From the NCBI GenBank assembly GCA_039819545.1, contig JBCBRS010000004.1:155592-219591 (forward strand): DNA of 64,000 bases, written 5' to 3'. How positions within the stretch are numbered: the stretch's first letter is position 1; every line of letters starts with the position of its first letter. Both the position numbers and the translations under genes were made by a program. The stretch is from CALLPQ01 sp039819545 (GTDB lineage: Bacteria; Pseudomonadota; Alphaproteobacteria; Caulobacterales; Parvularculaceae). Shown piece after piece: positions 42,058-50,063 of the stretch. Below the pieces are notes generated by a model. That model saw only the letters and a list, made by a program, of their open reading frames with translations. It made no database searches and was not told the DNA's origin.

Positions 42058-43148
42058 CTACTTGGCTGTTGATTGGAAAGTGGGGGCATGGATGCGCCGC
42101 CCACGAGCGTGCGGGTATCGGCCTCCACCGACCGTGACCCAGCATCGTACGGCGCGGCGCAAAGCCAGATTTTGACCGTGAGCCTATTATTGCTGGTGGA
42201 TGTTTTTGGCGAAAGCGTACGCCCCCGGATTAAATTGAGCTGCGCCCGCCGGCACCAGTCGCGAACCTCGTCATCGGCAAAGCCTAACCGTCGGTGGGCA
42301 TGATCTTCACGCAAAAACTCCAGATCGTGCGGCGCAAAATCGGAGATCAACAGACGTCCCCCCGGTTTTAACAACCGTGCGGCCTCGCAAACAGCCTGTA
42401 AAGGCTCGGTCAGAAAGTGCAAAACCTGATGCACACAGATTAAATCCACCGAGGCAGGCGCAATCGGCAACGTAAATAGATCCCCGTACCGCACCTGGGC
42501 ATGACCGATTGCGCTGGCATCGAGCTTAGCCCGGGCAAGCGATAGCATTTCGCGCGAGGAATCATACCCGATCCCCTGATCATAAAGATCGGCAAACACT
42601 TCCAGCATGCGTCCGGTACCCGTGCCGAGATCCACAAAGCTTTCAACCTTGTGCGGGCCGAGGGTCGACAGCATCTCTGCCTCAATGTCTGAGTCCGGCA
42701 GATGCAGACGCCGGACCCTGTCCCACTCGGCAGCATTTTTCTCAAAATAGTCAGCGGCTATGGCGGCGCGCGCTTCGCGGCTTTGAACAAACCGTTCCCG
42801 GTCGCGGGCCAGCACCCGGTCCGCCGACGCGGCAAGGGCCTCGAAGGAGGCGCGGATAGCGGACATGGACGGCGCAGCGGGAGCTGTCTCCTCCGCCGGG
42901 CGACCCGCCGCCGGATCCTCCCACGGACCGCTCGCAAGGCGATAGAACATCCACGCGCCTTCGCGATAGCGCTCAACGATATGGGCATCGGCGAGAATTT
43001 TCAGGTGGCGGCTTACCCGTGGCTGGCTTTGCCCCAGGATCTGGGTCAGCTCCGTTACCGTCAACTCCCCGCGTGCCAGCAGCACCGCAATGCGCAGGCG
43101 CGTTTCCTCCGCGATCGCTTTGTAGATATTCAGCGTTGTGTCGAGCAT
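42054..43148 (-). CDS. ArsR-type regulator fused to a SAM-dependent methyltransferase (SahR-like)
   Basis: The 364-residue fusion has an ArsR winged helix (about 8-75; LTVTELTQILGQSQPRVSRHLKILADAHIVE) followed by a class I methyltransferase domain (about 150-310; VDLGTGTGRMLEVFADLY, then LKPGGRLLISDF). Such fusions head methionine-cycle operons and have been proposed to sense S-adenosylhomocysteine (SahR-type). This one heads the metF-metH operon. ATG 43148 excludes a shadow leader that reaches 43346. The palindromic operator at 43194-43215 lies directly upstream, suggesting autoregulation. The C-terminal extension (about 315-364) is Ser/Arg-rich. Confidence 0.9.
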   Translation of the reverse strand: MLDTTLNIYKAIAEETRLRIAVLLARGELTVTELTQILGQSQPRVSRHLKILADAHIVERYREGAWMFYRLASGPWEDPAAGRPAEETAPAAPSMSAIRASFEALAASADRVLARDRERFVQSREARAAIAADYFEKNAAEWDRVRRLHLPDSDIEAEMLSTLGPHKVESFVDLGTGTGRMLEVFADLYDQGIGYDSSREMLSLARAKLDASAIGHAQVRYGDLFTLPIAPASVDLICVHQVLHFLTEPLQAVCEAARLLKPGGRLLISDFAPHDLEFLREDHAHRRLGFADDEVRDWCRRAQLNLIRGRTLSPKTSTSNNRLTVKIWLCAAPYDAGSRSVEADTRTLVGGASMPPLSNQQPSR

Positions 43149-43193
43149 GGGGCGTCTTTGGGCTGAGCGGTGTCCACGAACTTGCGCATGATA

Positions 43194-43215
43194 TAAACAT
43201 ATCTTTATATGTTTA
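43194..43215. promoter_or_regulatory. Operator of the ArsR-methyltransferase/metF/metH operon
   Basis: TAAACATAT-CTTT-ATATGTTTA is a perfect 9-bp inverted repeat with a four-base spacer, 46 bp upstream of the regulator start. It resembles the ATATCTTTATAT-type sites attributed to SahR-like regulators of the methionine cycle. Its position over the likely promoter suggests repression. The remainder of 43149-43377 shows no other element; MlaA starts to its right. Confidence 0.7.
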
Positions 43216-43377
43216 GCAATTCCTTTGCTTGGGTGATTTGCAACGCTGAGTTGCGGCGGCGATTGACGCTTTTGTTTGCGCGCGTTTTGCCCCTGCCACC
43301 GGGTATTCGTGAACCGGCATTGACCACTATTCGAGTGACAGGACACCGCAGCTTTTGTAAGCGTTAACGGGTACGCA

Positions 43378-44454
43378 GTGATGGTTTTCGTGTTTGGGAG
43401 AGCGGTTTTGCGCCAGGGTTTGGATTTATTTTACACCGCGCGCGCGCATGGCCCCTCGCGGGCAATAAGACGGCGGGTGTGGCGGCGCGTCGTGACGCCC
43501 ATCCTCAGTTTATGCGCCAGCGCTGTGTTGGTTGCGCCGGTCTTGGCATATCCGGATCCTGCGCTCTACGCGCCAAAAACCGCAGCAGAGCCGTCACCAA
43601 GTCCGGAGATTATCCTGCCCGCCCTGTCGGGAAGCCCGGTTGCGTTCGCCGCTCTGACCACCAGCACACGCACCCGGCTGCCCGCCCCCCAGGCGATCAC
43701 CGCAACGGCAAGCCCGGCGCTCCTCGCCGCCATGGTGGCGCAACCCGCGCACCGAACCGTGGCGCCTGACCCATGGGAGAAGCTCAACCGCTTTAGTTTT
43801 AATCTGAACAATTCGACTGACCGGTTGTTTTTCAAACCGCTGGCCCGCGGCTATCGCCGCATCACGTTTGGCAAGTTTCGCAAGGCCATGCGAAACCTCC
43901 TCAATCATCTGGATAGCGCGGGCACCTTCGTGAATGACATTTTGCAGGGCCAATTTAAGCGTGCGGCCAATACCGGCGGGCGATTTATCATCAATAGCGC
44001 CATTGGCTTTGGCGGCGTTGCCGACCCTGCGGCGCGCCTTGGGATCCCCGATCACTCGGAGGATTTTGGCCAGACCCTCGCGGTCTGGGGGGTCCCATCG
44101 GGCCCCTATGTGGTGTTGCCGTTTTTCGGGCCCAGTACCGTACGCGATAGCTTTGGTCTCGGCGTGGATAGCCTTTTCCTCAGCCCCCTAAATTATGTGC
44201 GCACGGGCGCTGCTCAAAAAGCACGCCTCAGCCAGGCGGGGATGCGCCTCGTGGCGCTGCGCGAGCCGCTCCTGGAACCGCTGGAAGAGATCGAACGCAA
44301 CTCGCTGGATTATTACTCCTCGTTTCGCAGCTTTTACCTGCAAGCACGGCGCCGGGATATCCTGAACGGCGAATCCGTGCTGGAGGATCTGCCCGACCTT
44401 GAGAGCGGCGACGGTTTTGACGATTTTGATGATTTTGATGATTTCGAAGGCTGA
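43378..44454 (+). CDS. mlaA: MlaA/VacJ family phospholipid-trafficking protein
   Basis: MlaA removes mislocalised phospholipids from the outer leaflet of the outer membrane and passes them to MlaC. The 358-residue protein has an N-terminal signal region (about 35-58, LSLCASAVLVAPVLAYP) without a lipobox, an extra Pro/Ala-rich stretch (60-125), and the MlaA core (about 130-330; DPWEKLNRFSFNLNN and DFGQTLAVWGVP). The extreme C-terminus is an unusual repeat, FDDFDDFDDFEG. GTG 43378 and ATG 43381 are adjacent starts. An mlaC gene follows. Confidence 0.93.
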   Translation: MMVFVFGRAVLRQGLDLFYTARAHGPSRAIRRRVWRRVVTPILSLCASAVLVAPVLAYPDPALYAPKTAAEPSPSPEIILPALSGSPVAFAALTTSTRTRLPAPQAITATASPALLAAMVAQPAHRTVAPDPWEKLNRFSFNLNNSTDRLFFKPLARGYRRITFGKFRKAMRNLLNHLDSAGTFVNDILQGQFKRAANTGGRFIINSAIGFGGVADPAARLGIPDHSEDFGQTLAVWGVPSGPYVVLPFFGPSTVRDSFGLGVDSLFLSPLNYVRTGAAQKARLSQAGMRLVALREPLLEPLEEIERNSLDYYSSFRSFYLQARRRDILNGESVLEDLPDLESGDGFDDFDDFDDFEG

Positions 44455-44629
44455 ACGCGCGCCAACCGGTCGTTGACGGGCCCTTCCCCTTCAGAAGCGA
44501 GGGCGTAAGTCCAATGATTGCCACGATTGGGCGGTTAAATAGAAAACACCGGGGACATCGGCGCGCGCCAGCCAAACCGTCGGTCAGCAATCACGCGCTG
44601 CCCCCTCCACAACGCTAAAAGGCAAGACC

Positions 44630-45310
44630 ATGACGATGAAGGGCTTTGCACCAGAGATTGAAAAAACCGACGGGTCCGAGAGCTGCGCGCCCACACGGCG
44701 ACGTACCCTCCTCGCGGGTGGGGCGGCGTTGCTCGGCGGGAGTTCCTTGCTCGCGTCGGCCCTTGCTCAGGATAGCGCTGCGGAAACCTTCATGCGCGAG
44801 GTCCTCGTGGATGCCAATGCGGCGATGGCTGCGTCCGCTGATCGCAATGAACAGTTCCGCCTGATCGACCGACTGGTGGACCGTCACGTGGACATGCGGC
44901 GCACGGGCCGGTTTGTCCTCGGCCGCTATGCCCGCCAGATGACGCAGGAGCAGGCCGCGCAGTACTATCCCCTGTTCCGCAAATTCGCGACGTTGATTTA
45001 TCAGACTATCCTCAGCGAATATGACGGCGAGGCCCTAGAGGTTACGGGATCGGTCGCCCGGTCAGAACGCGATATTATCGTCAATTCAAAAGTCATCAAC
45101 GCCAGACCCGGCGACCGGTTTGCCGACACCGTCTTTCAGTGGCGCCTCTATCGCGCGCCAAGCGGTTTGAAAGTGGTTGACGCCGGGGCCAACAATATCT
45201 GGCTCGCCATCGAACAACGCAGCCAGTTTGAAAGCGTCATCGCCAACAATGGCGGCGGCACAAAAGGCGTTGATGCCCTGATCAGCCTCTTAAAAGATCG
45301 TGTGGAATAA
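44630..45310 (+). CDS. mlaC: MlaC-type phospholipid-binding protein (Tat-like signal)
   Basis: A 226-residue periplasmic protein of the MlaC/Ttg2D family. It shuttles phospholipids between MlaA and the MlaFEDB ABC transporter. Family blocks are RYARQMTQEQAAQYYPLF and the C-terminal region VVDAGANNIWLAI. The N-terminus carries a twin-arginine motif (TRRRTLLAG) ahead of a hydrophobic stretch and ASALAQ, so Tat export is likely, unusual for MlaC. It lies 175 bp downstream of mlaA; the ABC transporter genes are not in this window. Confidence 0.9.
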   Translation: MTMKGFAPEIEKTDGSESCAPTRRRTLLAGGAALLGGSSLLASALAQDSAAETFMREVLVDANAAMAASADRNEQFRLIDRLVDRHVDMRRTGRFVLGRYARQMTQEQAAQYYPLFRKFATLIYQTILSEYDGEALEVTGSVARSERDIIVNSKVINARPGDRFADTVFQWRLYRAPSGLKVVDAGANNIWLAIEQRSQFESVIANNGGGTKGVDALISLLKDRVE

Positions 45311-45435
45311 CGATCTGCACACGGGCTTTTAGCAAGGTGGTGTATGATGGGCTCTGGTTTTATTCAGCCTGAAATAACATCCCCTATCGCGCAACGTTCA
45401 ACGCTCCTAATTAGCGAACAGCTGCCCGCGCTTTG

Positions 45436-45480
45436 AACGAGACTGCGTACCCTTTTTGTAGACTCAAAAACGCATTCGCG
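45436..45480 (+). repeat. Dispersed intergenic hairpin repeat, copy B
   Basis: This copy shares ACGAGACTGCGT, CCTTTT and AAAACGCA, in the same order and orientation, with copy A at 34199-34242, with a few substitutions and one extra base. The ends are an imperfect inverted repeat (CGAGACTGCGT / ACGCATTCGCG). It lies in the 416-bp gap after mlaC, which otherwise contains only the two hairpins below. Confidence 0.6.
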
Positions 45481-45539
45481 AGCAAGGGCAGCGCAAGACC
45501 GAGACCGCTCACCACGGCCTCGGAATTCAGTGAAACAGA

Positions 45540-45567
45540 CCCCGTGTCTACGCCCAAGGACACGGGG
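45540..45567 (+). terminator. Hairpin after mlaC, possible terminator
   Basis: A 9-bp perfect stem, CCCCGTGTC / GACACGGGG, with a 10-base loop, followed by CTTTAAT. It lies 230 bp past the mlaC stop, with a short T run only, so termination may be partial. Confidence 0.45.
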
Positions 45568-45676
45568 CTTTAATCCCATTATTCAAATTCCAGCCGCATA
45601 CGGATTATGCTGCGCGGACAATCCAGCCTTCTGTGTCAATGAAGGTGCAGTTGCGCGCCACACGCTCAAAGCCATA

Positions 45677-45707
45677 AAAAAGCCCCCTCGCGAGGAAGGG
45701 GCTTTTT
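45677..45707. terminator. Bidirectional terminator between mlaC and the TonB receptor
   Basis: A perfect 10-bp stem, AAAAAGCCCC / GGGGCTTTTT, with an 11-base loop. On either strand it is followed by five or more T residues. It sits 20 bp past the TonB-receptor stop and serves that gene and the plus-strand side. Confidence 0.9.
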
Positions 45708-45726
45708 CGCAGTGTTTGACGGGTTT

Positions 45727-48700
45727 TTAAAGCTTCGCTTGAATACCGAGGAAGAAGAAACGTCCCCGAGGACCAACTGGACGCGCCAATGACCCAAGGA
45801 AGGGTTGGCGATCAAAGGCATTGTTCACACCGCCATAAACGGAGAGGCTATCCGAAAACTCATAATTGACATTAAAATCATGGACAAAAGCCATACCAGT
45901 TTCGCGCTGTGAAAAATCAATAAAGGAATCGGTGGCAACACGAATGGGCGCGCCGCCTTCCAACTCAATATCGAAGGCCTCGTTATTGTCGATGCCGGGA
46001 GACAGCTGTGAACTTTCGAGGCGACCAAGCCACGAAACCGTCACCGGCCCTTTTGTCCATGCGGCGTTTATATTGACAATCCAGCGCGGCAATCCGAGTT
46101 CGCCCAACTGATCAAACGTCAGATCCTGTTCCGCTGTTGCGATGATCAGTTCCTCAGCGTCCTCAATTCCCTCCAGACTTGCCTCGGCTGTGGGATCAAG
46201 AATCTCTGAGTACTCAAGGAACCGTGTACCCGTTGCCCCAAGGGTAAAGGACCCAAGATCATTACCGTTCGACGGCAAGTCGAAGCTATAACGGATCGAC
46301 CAGTCAATGCCTGACGTCTCCAGCGCCCCAATATTGATCTGTTGTGCCGTAAAGCCAGTCACAAAACCGTCCGTTGGATCACGGAAGATCAGAGGGCAGA
46401 ACTCGTTGTCAAGAGACGGCAGATCCACACATGCAGATGCAATCTGGGCACCCGTGAGCGTATCAATCGCATTAACAATATCGATATTGTAATAGTCGGC
46501 GATGACCCGAAGACCGGAGAGTGGTCCACTTGGCTCAAACACAAAGCCAGCGGTAAAGGTCGTTGCCTCTTCTTCTTCAAGCTGTGGGTTACCACTGGAT
46601 GTTCCCGGCACGAAGGCACTGAGGAAGTCAGCGGAGTTAAACCCCTCTTCCACGAATGTCAGGCAGTTTTGCTCTCGGAAGGCACTCCCTGCATTGATGT
46701 TGCCGTCATCACATGGATCCGCAGGCACCCCGATGGCAGCTGGCACTGCGGGTGAGAAAAGCTCACCGATATTCGGGGCACGGACGGCCACCGCGTATGT
46801 GCCGCGGAATGTAAGCGCGTCCACTGGCTGCCAACGACCACCCACTGACCACGCTGTTGTCTGGCCAATGGTGTTATAATCAGAGAACCGTGCTGACCCC
46901 GAAATCTCCACCAGCTTCGCGAACGCCGCATCGGCAATAAGGGGAAGCTTTGCCTCCAGGTACCCTTCAAACACGTTGATTTGATCGGGAAATTCGTCAT
47001 TGACATTTGGCGACGGCAGCGTTGGTCCACCGGAAATTGCGCCAGCGGTAAAGCCAGGTGCGAATCGCAGGGAGTCAGGCTGGAAGACAGAGGTGTCTTC
47101 GCGATATTCAAGACCCAGAGCAAAGCCAACGGGGCCGCCCGGGAGCTCAAAGTAATTTGACGTATCACCGGATAATGTCGCGCCAATCTGCAGCTGGGTC
47201 AGGACGGTGCTGTCCTGTACTGAGAGAAACGCAAAATCGGCGCCGGCACCCGAAATGGTATTATTGCCCAGGATGTTTATTGGTGCACACTGACCATCAC
47301 CAAGCGTGAACGTGAACGCTCCGGATGGGGTGCTGGGGAAAAACTGCACGGGCGGAACGGCGTCCGCATCAAGCTGCGAGCGACAAATAATATCCCCAAT
47401 CTGCGCCGGATTTGATGCATCAATAACAATATCTTCACCATTGCGGATACCGAGTGTCTCTGCTGACGCAGGACCAAACAAACCAATATTGTCAGCGGTT
47501 AGCGCGACGGCGTCGATTGCGGCAAAGAAGCGGTCTTCAATCCGCGTATTGTTGTTGGTGGAGATAATCTCTGTACGGCCGTAATTGGCAAATACTTCCC
47601 AATTTAGACCGGCATCGGGAAGTTCACCCTTTAATCCGCCAACAAAGCGAAACGTCGTTCGGTCGACGTCTTCGGTCGGGAAAACATCAAGGTCGAGAAT
47701 ATCGCGCGAGACCGACGGACCAAAGCTACCCGCGAGATTGGGATCAGCGAGAATTTGCTGAAATTGTGCCTGTAATTCGGCAGGAACGAACGGATTATCG
47801 ACGGCAATCGGCACGGAGTCACTAAAAGGGATACCGTCTTGATCAGTGGTCCCGGTGAAGGCGAACTTACCCTCAAAGAAAGCCGTGATTGTCTCGGTGA
47901 TGTCATAGTCAATCAGACCATTGAAGGAAAACCGGTCCTGTTCGGGCAAAATAATCTGCAAAGGATTGTTTGTTGGAATACCGTCACCACCGGACGCGCC
48001 GAAGGCGTCAAAAGCTATCCCAGGGTTAAACGGCCGCAAGACACCATTATCGATCACCTGCAAGATTGGGATGTTCGTCCCGGGCAGGGTTGGCACGGGC
48101 GATCCCGGATCACCTGCAACGGTTAAAGCCGGAGAAAACGCGTCTTCGAATTCCAATGCGATGTTACCAAATTCACTGGATACTGGCAGCGTCGGGTCCG
48201 GTACGAAGACATTTGCCGAATTCGGGTTTACACCGAAAGCTGCCGCCGTAAATGCATTATTGTTGATCAACCCTGAGAAACCGCGCCCAGCAAAGTCCCG
48301 ATCACCAGCATTCACCGATGTGTTCAACGTGTACTCAACACCAAAAACTGCACTACCGCGACCGTCCGCGAATTCGCCGCCACCGGCAACGGAGACAAAC
48401 GCCTCTTCGGCATCGCCCTTATCCGTGATCCCCGTTTGAGCCCTGAATTCAAGACCGTCGAAGTCTGAACCGTCTCGAAGAATAAAGTTCACAACACCCG
48501 TGACAGCGTCAGCGCCGTAAATTGATGAAGCGCCGCCAGTAAAAACATCAATCCGGTCAAGAAGCGCCACGGGAATGGTGTTCACATCCACTGCCGCTTG
48601 GCCGCCGGTACCGGGCACATGGCGTCGACCGTTCTGAAGAACGAGGGTGCGTTCAATCCCCAGACTGCGCAGATTCAAAAGGCCAAGGCCGGTATCGCTG

Positions 48701-48996
48701 TCTTCGGTGTCAGCACCCTGAACAGTCGAGAGTGTGCCCGGTAATGAGCCCTGCAGTGCAGGCGTTTCTCGCAATAGGTCGGTGATATCGATTTGACCCG
48801 ATGTGGCCACTTCAGCTGCCCCGACCACTTGCACCGGGCTTGCTGCTGACGTGGCGGCATCAGTGGCGATCCGCGAGCCTGTTACTATGATCGTATCCTG
48901 GTCATCCGTATCTTGAGCGGACGCAAAAGGAGATGCGCAAAGCGCTAGCGCCGATACAGTGCCTGTAAGCACCTTGATGAATTTCGGATGGGTCAT
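45727..48996 (-). CDS. TonB-dependent outer-membrane receptor
   Basis: The 1089-residue protein starts at ATG 48996 (with AGGAGA upstream) and has a signal peptide (1-28, ending ASAQ). A TonB-box-like DTIIVTGSRI segment follows, then a plug domain (about 50-200; LLNLRSLGIERTLVLQNGRR and GADAVTGVVNFILR). A large beta-barrel ends at QAKL. It is of the long, acidic type common in sphingomonads, caulobacters and relatives, whose substrates are usually carbohydrates, peptides or aromatic compounds; none is evident. No transporter or sensor partner is adjacent. A strong terminator follows. Confidence 0.95.
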   Translation of the reverse strand: MTHPKFIKVLTGTVSALALCASPFASAQDTDDQDTIIVTGSRIATDAATSAASPVQVVGAAEVATSGQIDITDLLRETPALQGSLPGTLSTVQGADTEDSDTGLGLLNLRSLGIERTLVLQNGRRHVPGTGGQAAVDVNTIPVALLDRIDVFTGGASSIYGADAVTGVVNFILRDGSDFDGLEFRAQTGITDKGDAEEAFVSVAGGGEFADGRGSAVFGVEYTLNTSVNAGDRDFAGRGFSGLINNNAFTAAAFGVNPNSANVFVPDPTLPVSSEFGNIALEFEDAFSPALTVAGDPGSPVPTLPGTNIPILQVIDNGVLRPFNPGIAFDAFGASGGDGIPTNNPLQIILPEQDRFSFNGLIDYDITETITAFFEGKFAFTGTTDQDGIPFSDSVPIAVDNPFVPAELQAQFQQILADPNLAGSFGPSVSRDILDLDVFPTEDVDRTTFRFVGGLKGELPDAGLNWEVFANYGRTEIISTNNNTRIEDRFFAAIDAVALTADNIGLFGPASAETLGIRNGEDIVIDASNPAQIGDIICRSQLDADAVPPVQFFPSTPSGAFTFTLGDGQCAPINILGNNTISGAGADFAFLSVQDSTVLTQLQIGATLSGDTSNYFELPGGPVGFALGLEYREDTSVFQPDSLRFAPGFTAGAISGGPTLPSPNVNDEFPDQINVFEGYLEAKLPLIADAAFAKLVEISGSARFSDYNTIGQTTAWSVGGRWQPVDALTFRGTYAVAVRAPNIGELFSPAVPAAIGVPADPCDDGNINAGSAFREQNCLTFVEEGFNSADFLSAFVPGTSSGNPQLEEEEATTFTAGFVFEPSGPLSGLRVIADYYNIDIVNAIDTLTGAQIASACVDLPSLDNEFCPLIFRDPTDGFVTGFTAQQINIGALETSGIDWSIRYSFDLPSNGNDLGSFTLGATGTRFLEYSEILDPTAEASLEGIEDAEELIIATAEQDLTFDQLGELGLPRWIVNINAAWTKGPVTVSWLGRLESSQLSPGIDNNEAFDIELEGGAPIRVATDSFIDFSQRETGMAFVHDFNVNYEFSDSLSVYGGVNNAFDRQPFLGSLARPVGPRGRFFFLGIQAKL

Positions 48997-49160
48997 GGTA
49001 ATCGCGTCTCCTGCTAAAAACTTTGAATGGAGAAGATGCGCAATCACCATCGTCCGAGCAAAGGAATTTTGTCAAAAGCCTGTCATAAAGAAACTAATGT
49101 TGCAGCGCAGCAACAATTTTTAGACTTTCCTGCTGCGAAAGGGCATGGCTTTGCACAGAA

Positions 49161-49190
49161 AAAACCGCCGTGCTCGTGCATGGCGGTTTT
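49161..49190 (-). terminator. Intrinsic terminator of rpsD
   Basis: A 9-bp stem (AAAACCGCC / GGCGGTTTT) with a 12-base loop. On the minus strand it is followed by six T residues. It is 24 bp past the rpsD stop. Confidence 0.88.
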
Positions 49191-49213
49191 GATTGCTTTC
49201 AGGATGCGTCGAC

Positions 49214-49831
49214 TTACGAAGCGTAATATTCGACCACGAGGTTGGGTTCCATGGTGCAAGGATAAGGCACCTCGGCGAATTCGGGCACACGCATGTAGGT
49301 TGCTGTCATTTTCTTCGGGTCCACATCCACATAGTCGGGGATATCGCGTTCCGCGCTTTGCAGCGCTTCAAGGACGAGGGCCATGTTTTTGGACTTGTCG
49401 CGCACCTCAACCACGTCACCGGGTTTGAGTTGGTAAGACGGAATATTCGTCCGCACGCCATTGACCATGACATGACCGTGATTGACGAACTGACGCGCCG
49501 AAAAGACCGTGGGAACGAACTTGGCGCGATAGACCACCGCATCCAGACGGCTCTCCAGAATACCGATTAGGTTTTCTGCGGTGTTGCCGCGGCGACGGTT
49601 CGCCTCGTTATAAAGACGTTCAAAGTGCTTTTCGGAAATACTGCCGTAGTAACCTTTTAGTTTTTGCTTGGCCATCAATTGCAGACCAAAATCGGACATT
49701 TTGCCCTTCCGGCGCTGGCCGTGCATGCCGGGGCCGTAGTCTCTTTTATTGATGGGTGATTTGGGGCGACCCCAGACATTTTCGCCGACCCGGCGGTCGA
49801 GCTTGTATTTGGCGCTGATGCGCTTTGACAT
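49214..49831 (-). CDS. rpsD: 30S ribosomal protein S4
   Basis: S4 nucleates assembly of the 30S subunit body. The 205-residue sequence starts MSKRISAKYKLDRRVGENVW and carries the S4 RNA-binding domain (RLDAVVYRAKFVPTVFSARQ and FVNHGHVMVNG). It is transcribed alone, outside any ribosomal operon, as is common in alphaproteobacteria, with its own terminator. The 232 bp upstream (49832-50063) show no further gene. Confidence 0.98.
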   Translation of the reverse strand: MSKRISAKYKLDRRVGENVWGRPKSPINKRDYGPGMHGQRRKGKMSDFGLQLMAKQKLKGYYGSISEKHFERLYNEANRRRGNTAENLIGILESRLDAVVYRAKFVPTVFSARQFVNHGHVMVNGVRTNIPSYQLKPGDVVEVRDKSKNMALVLEALQSAERDIPDYVDVDPKKMTATYMRVPEFAEVPYPCTMEPNLVVEYYAS

Positions 49832-50063
49832 GATAGCCTCTTATGTCGCGCAGGCCGGCCCAAAGACGTACTCCTCAGGCGATTTCAACGGCGGCGGTGC
49901 GCGGTCCCGTTATCAAGAGCAATTCAGGTTTGGCCGTCATCGAAGGGTAACGAAAAATGCGCACCCCTTGGCGCAGTTCTTGTTTCTTCCGGGACCTGAC
50001 ATGATCGAGGCGCGGGTAATACAAAGCCGCCCCCGCCCTGTCAATGTCAGCGACCGTGCACGC

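Noticed and set aside
45530..45730. 66-codon plus-strand frame after mlaC
   Set aside because: It runs through two hairpins and the bidirectional terminator; its sequence shows no motif.
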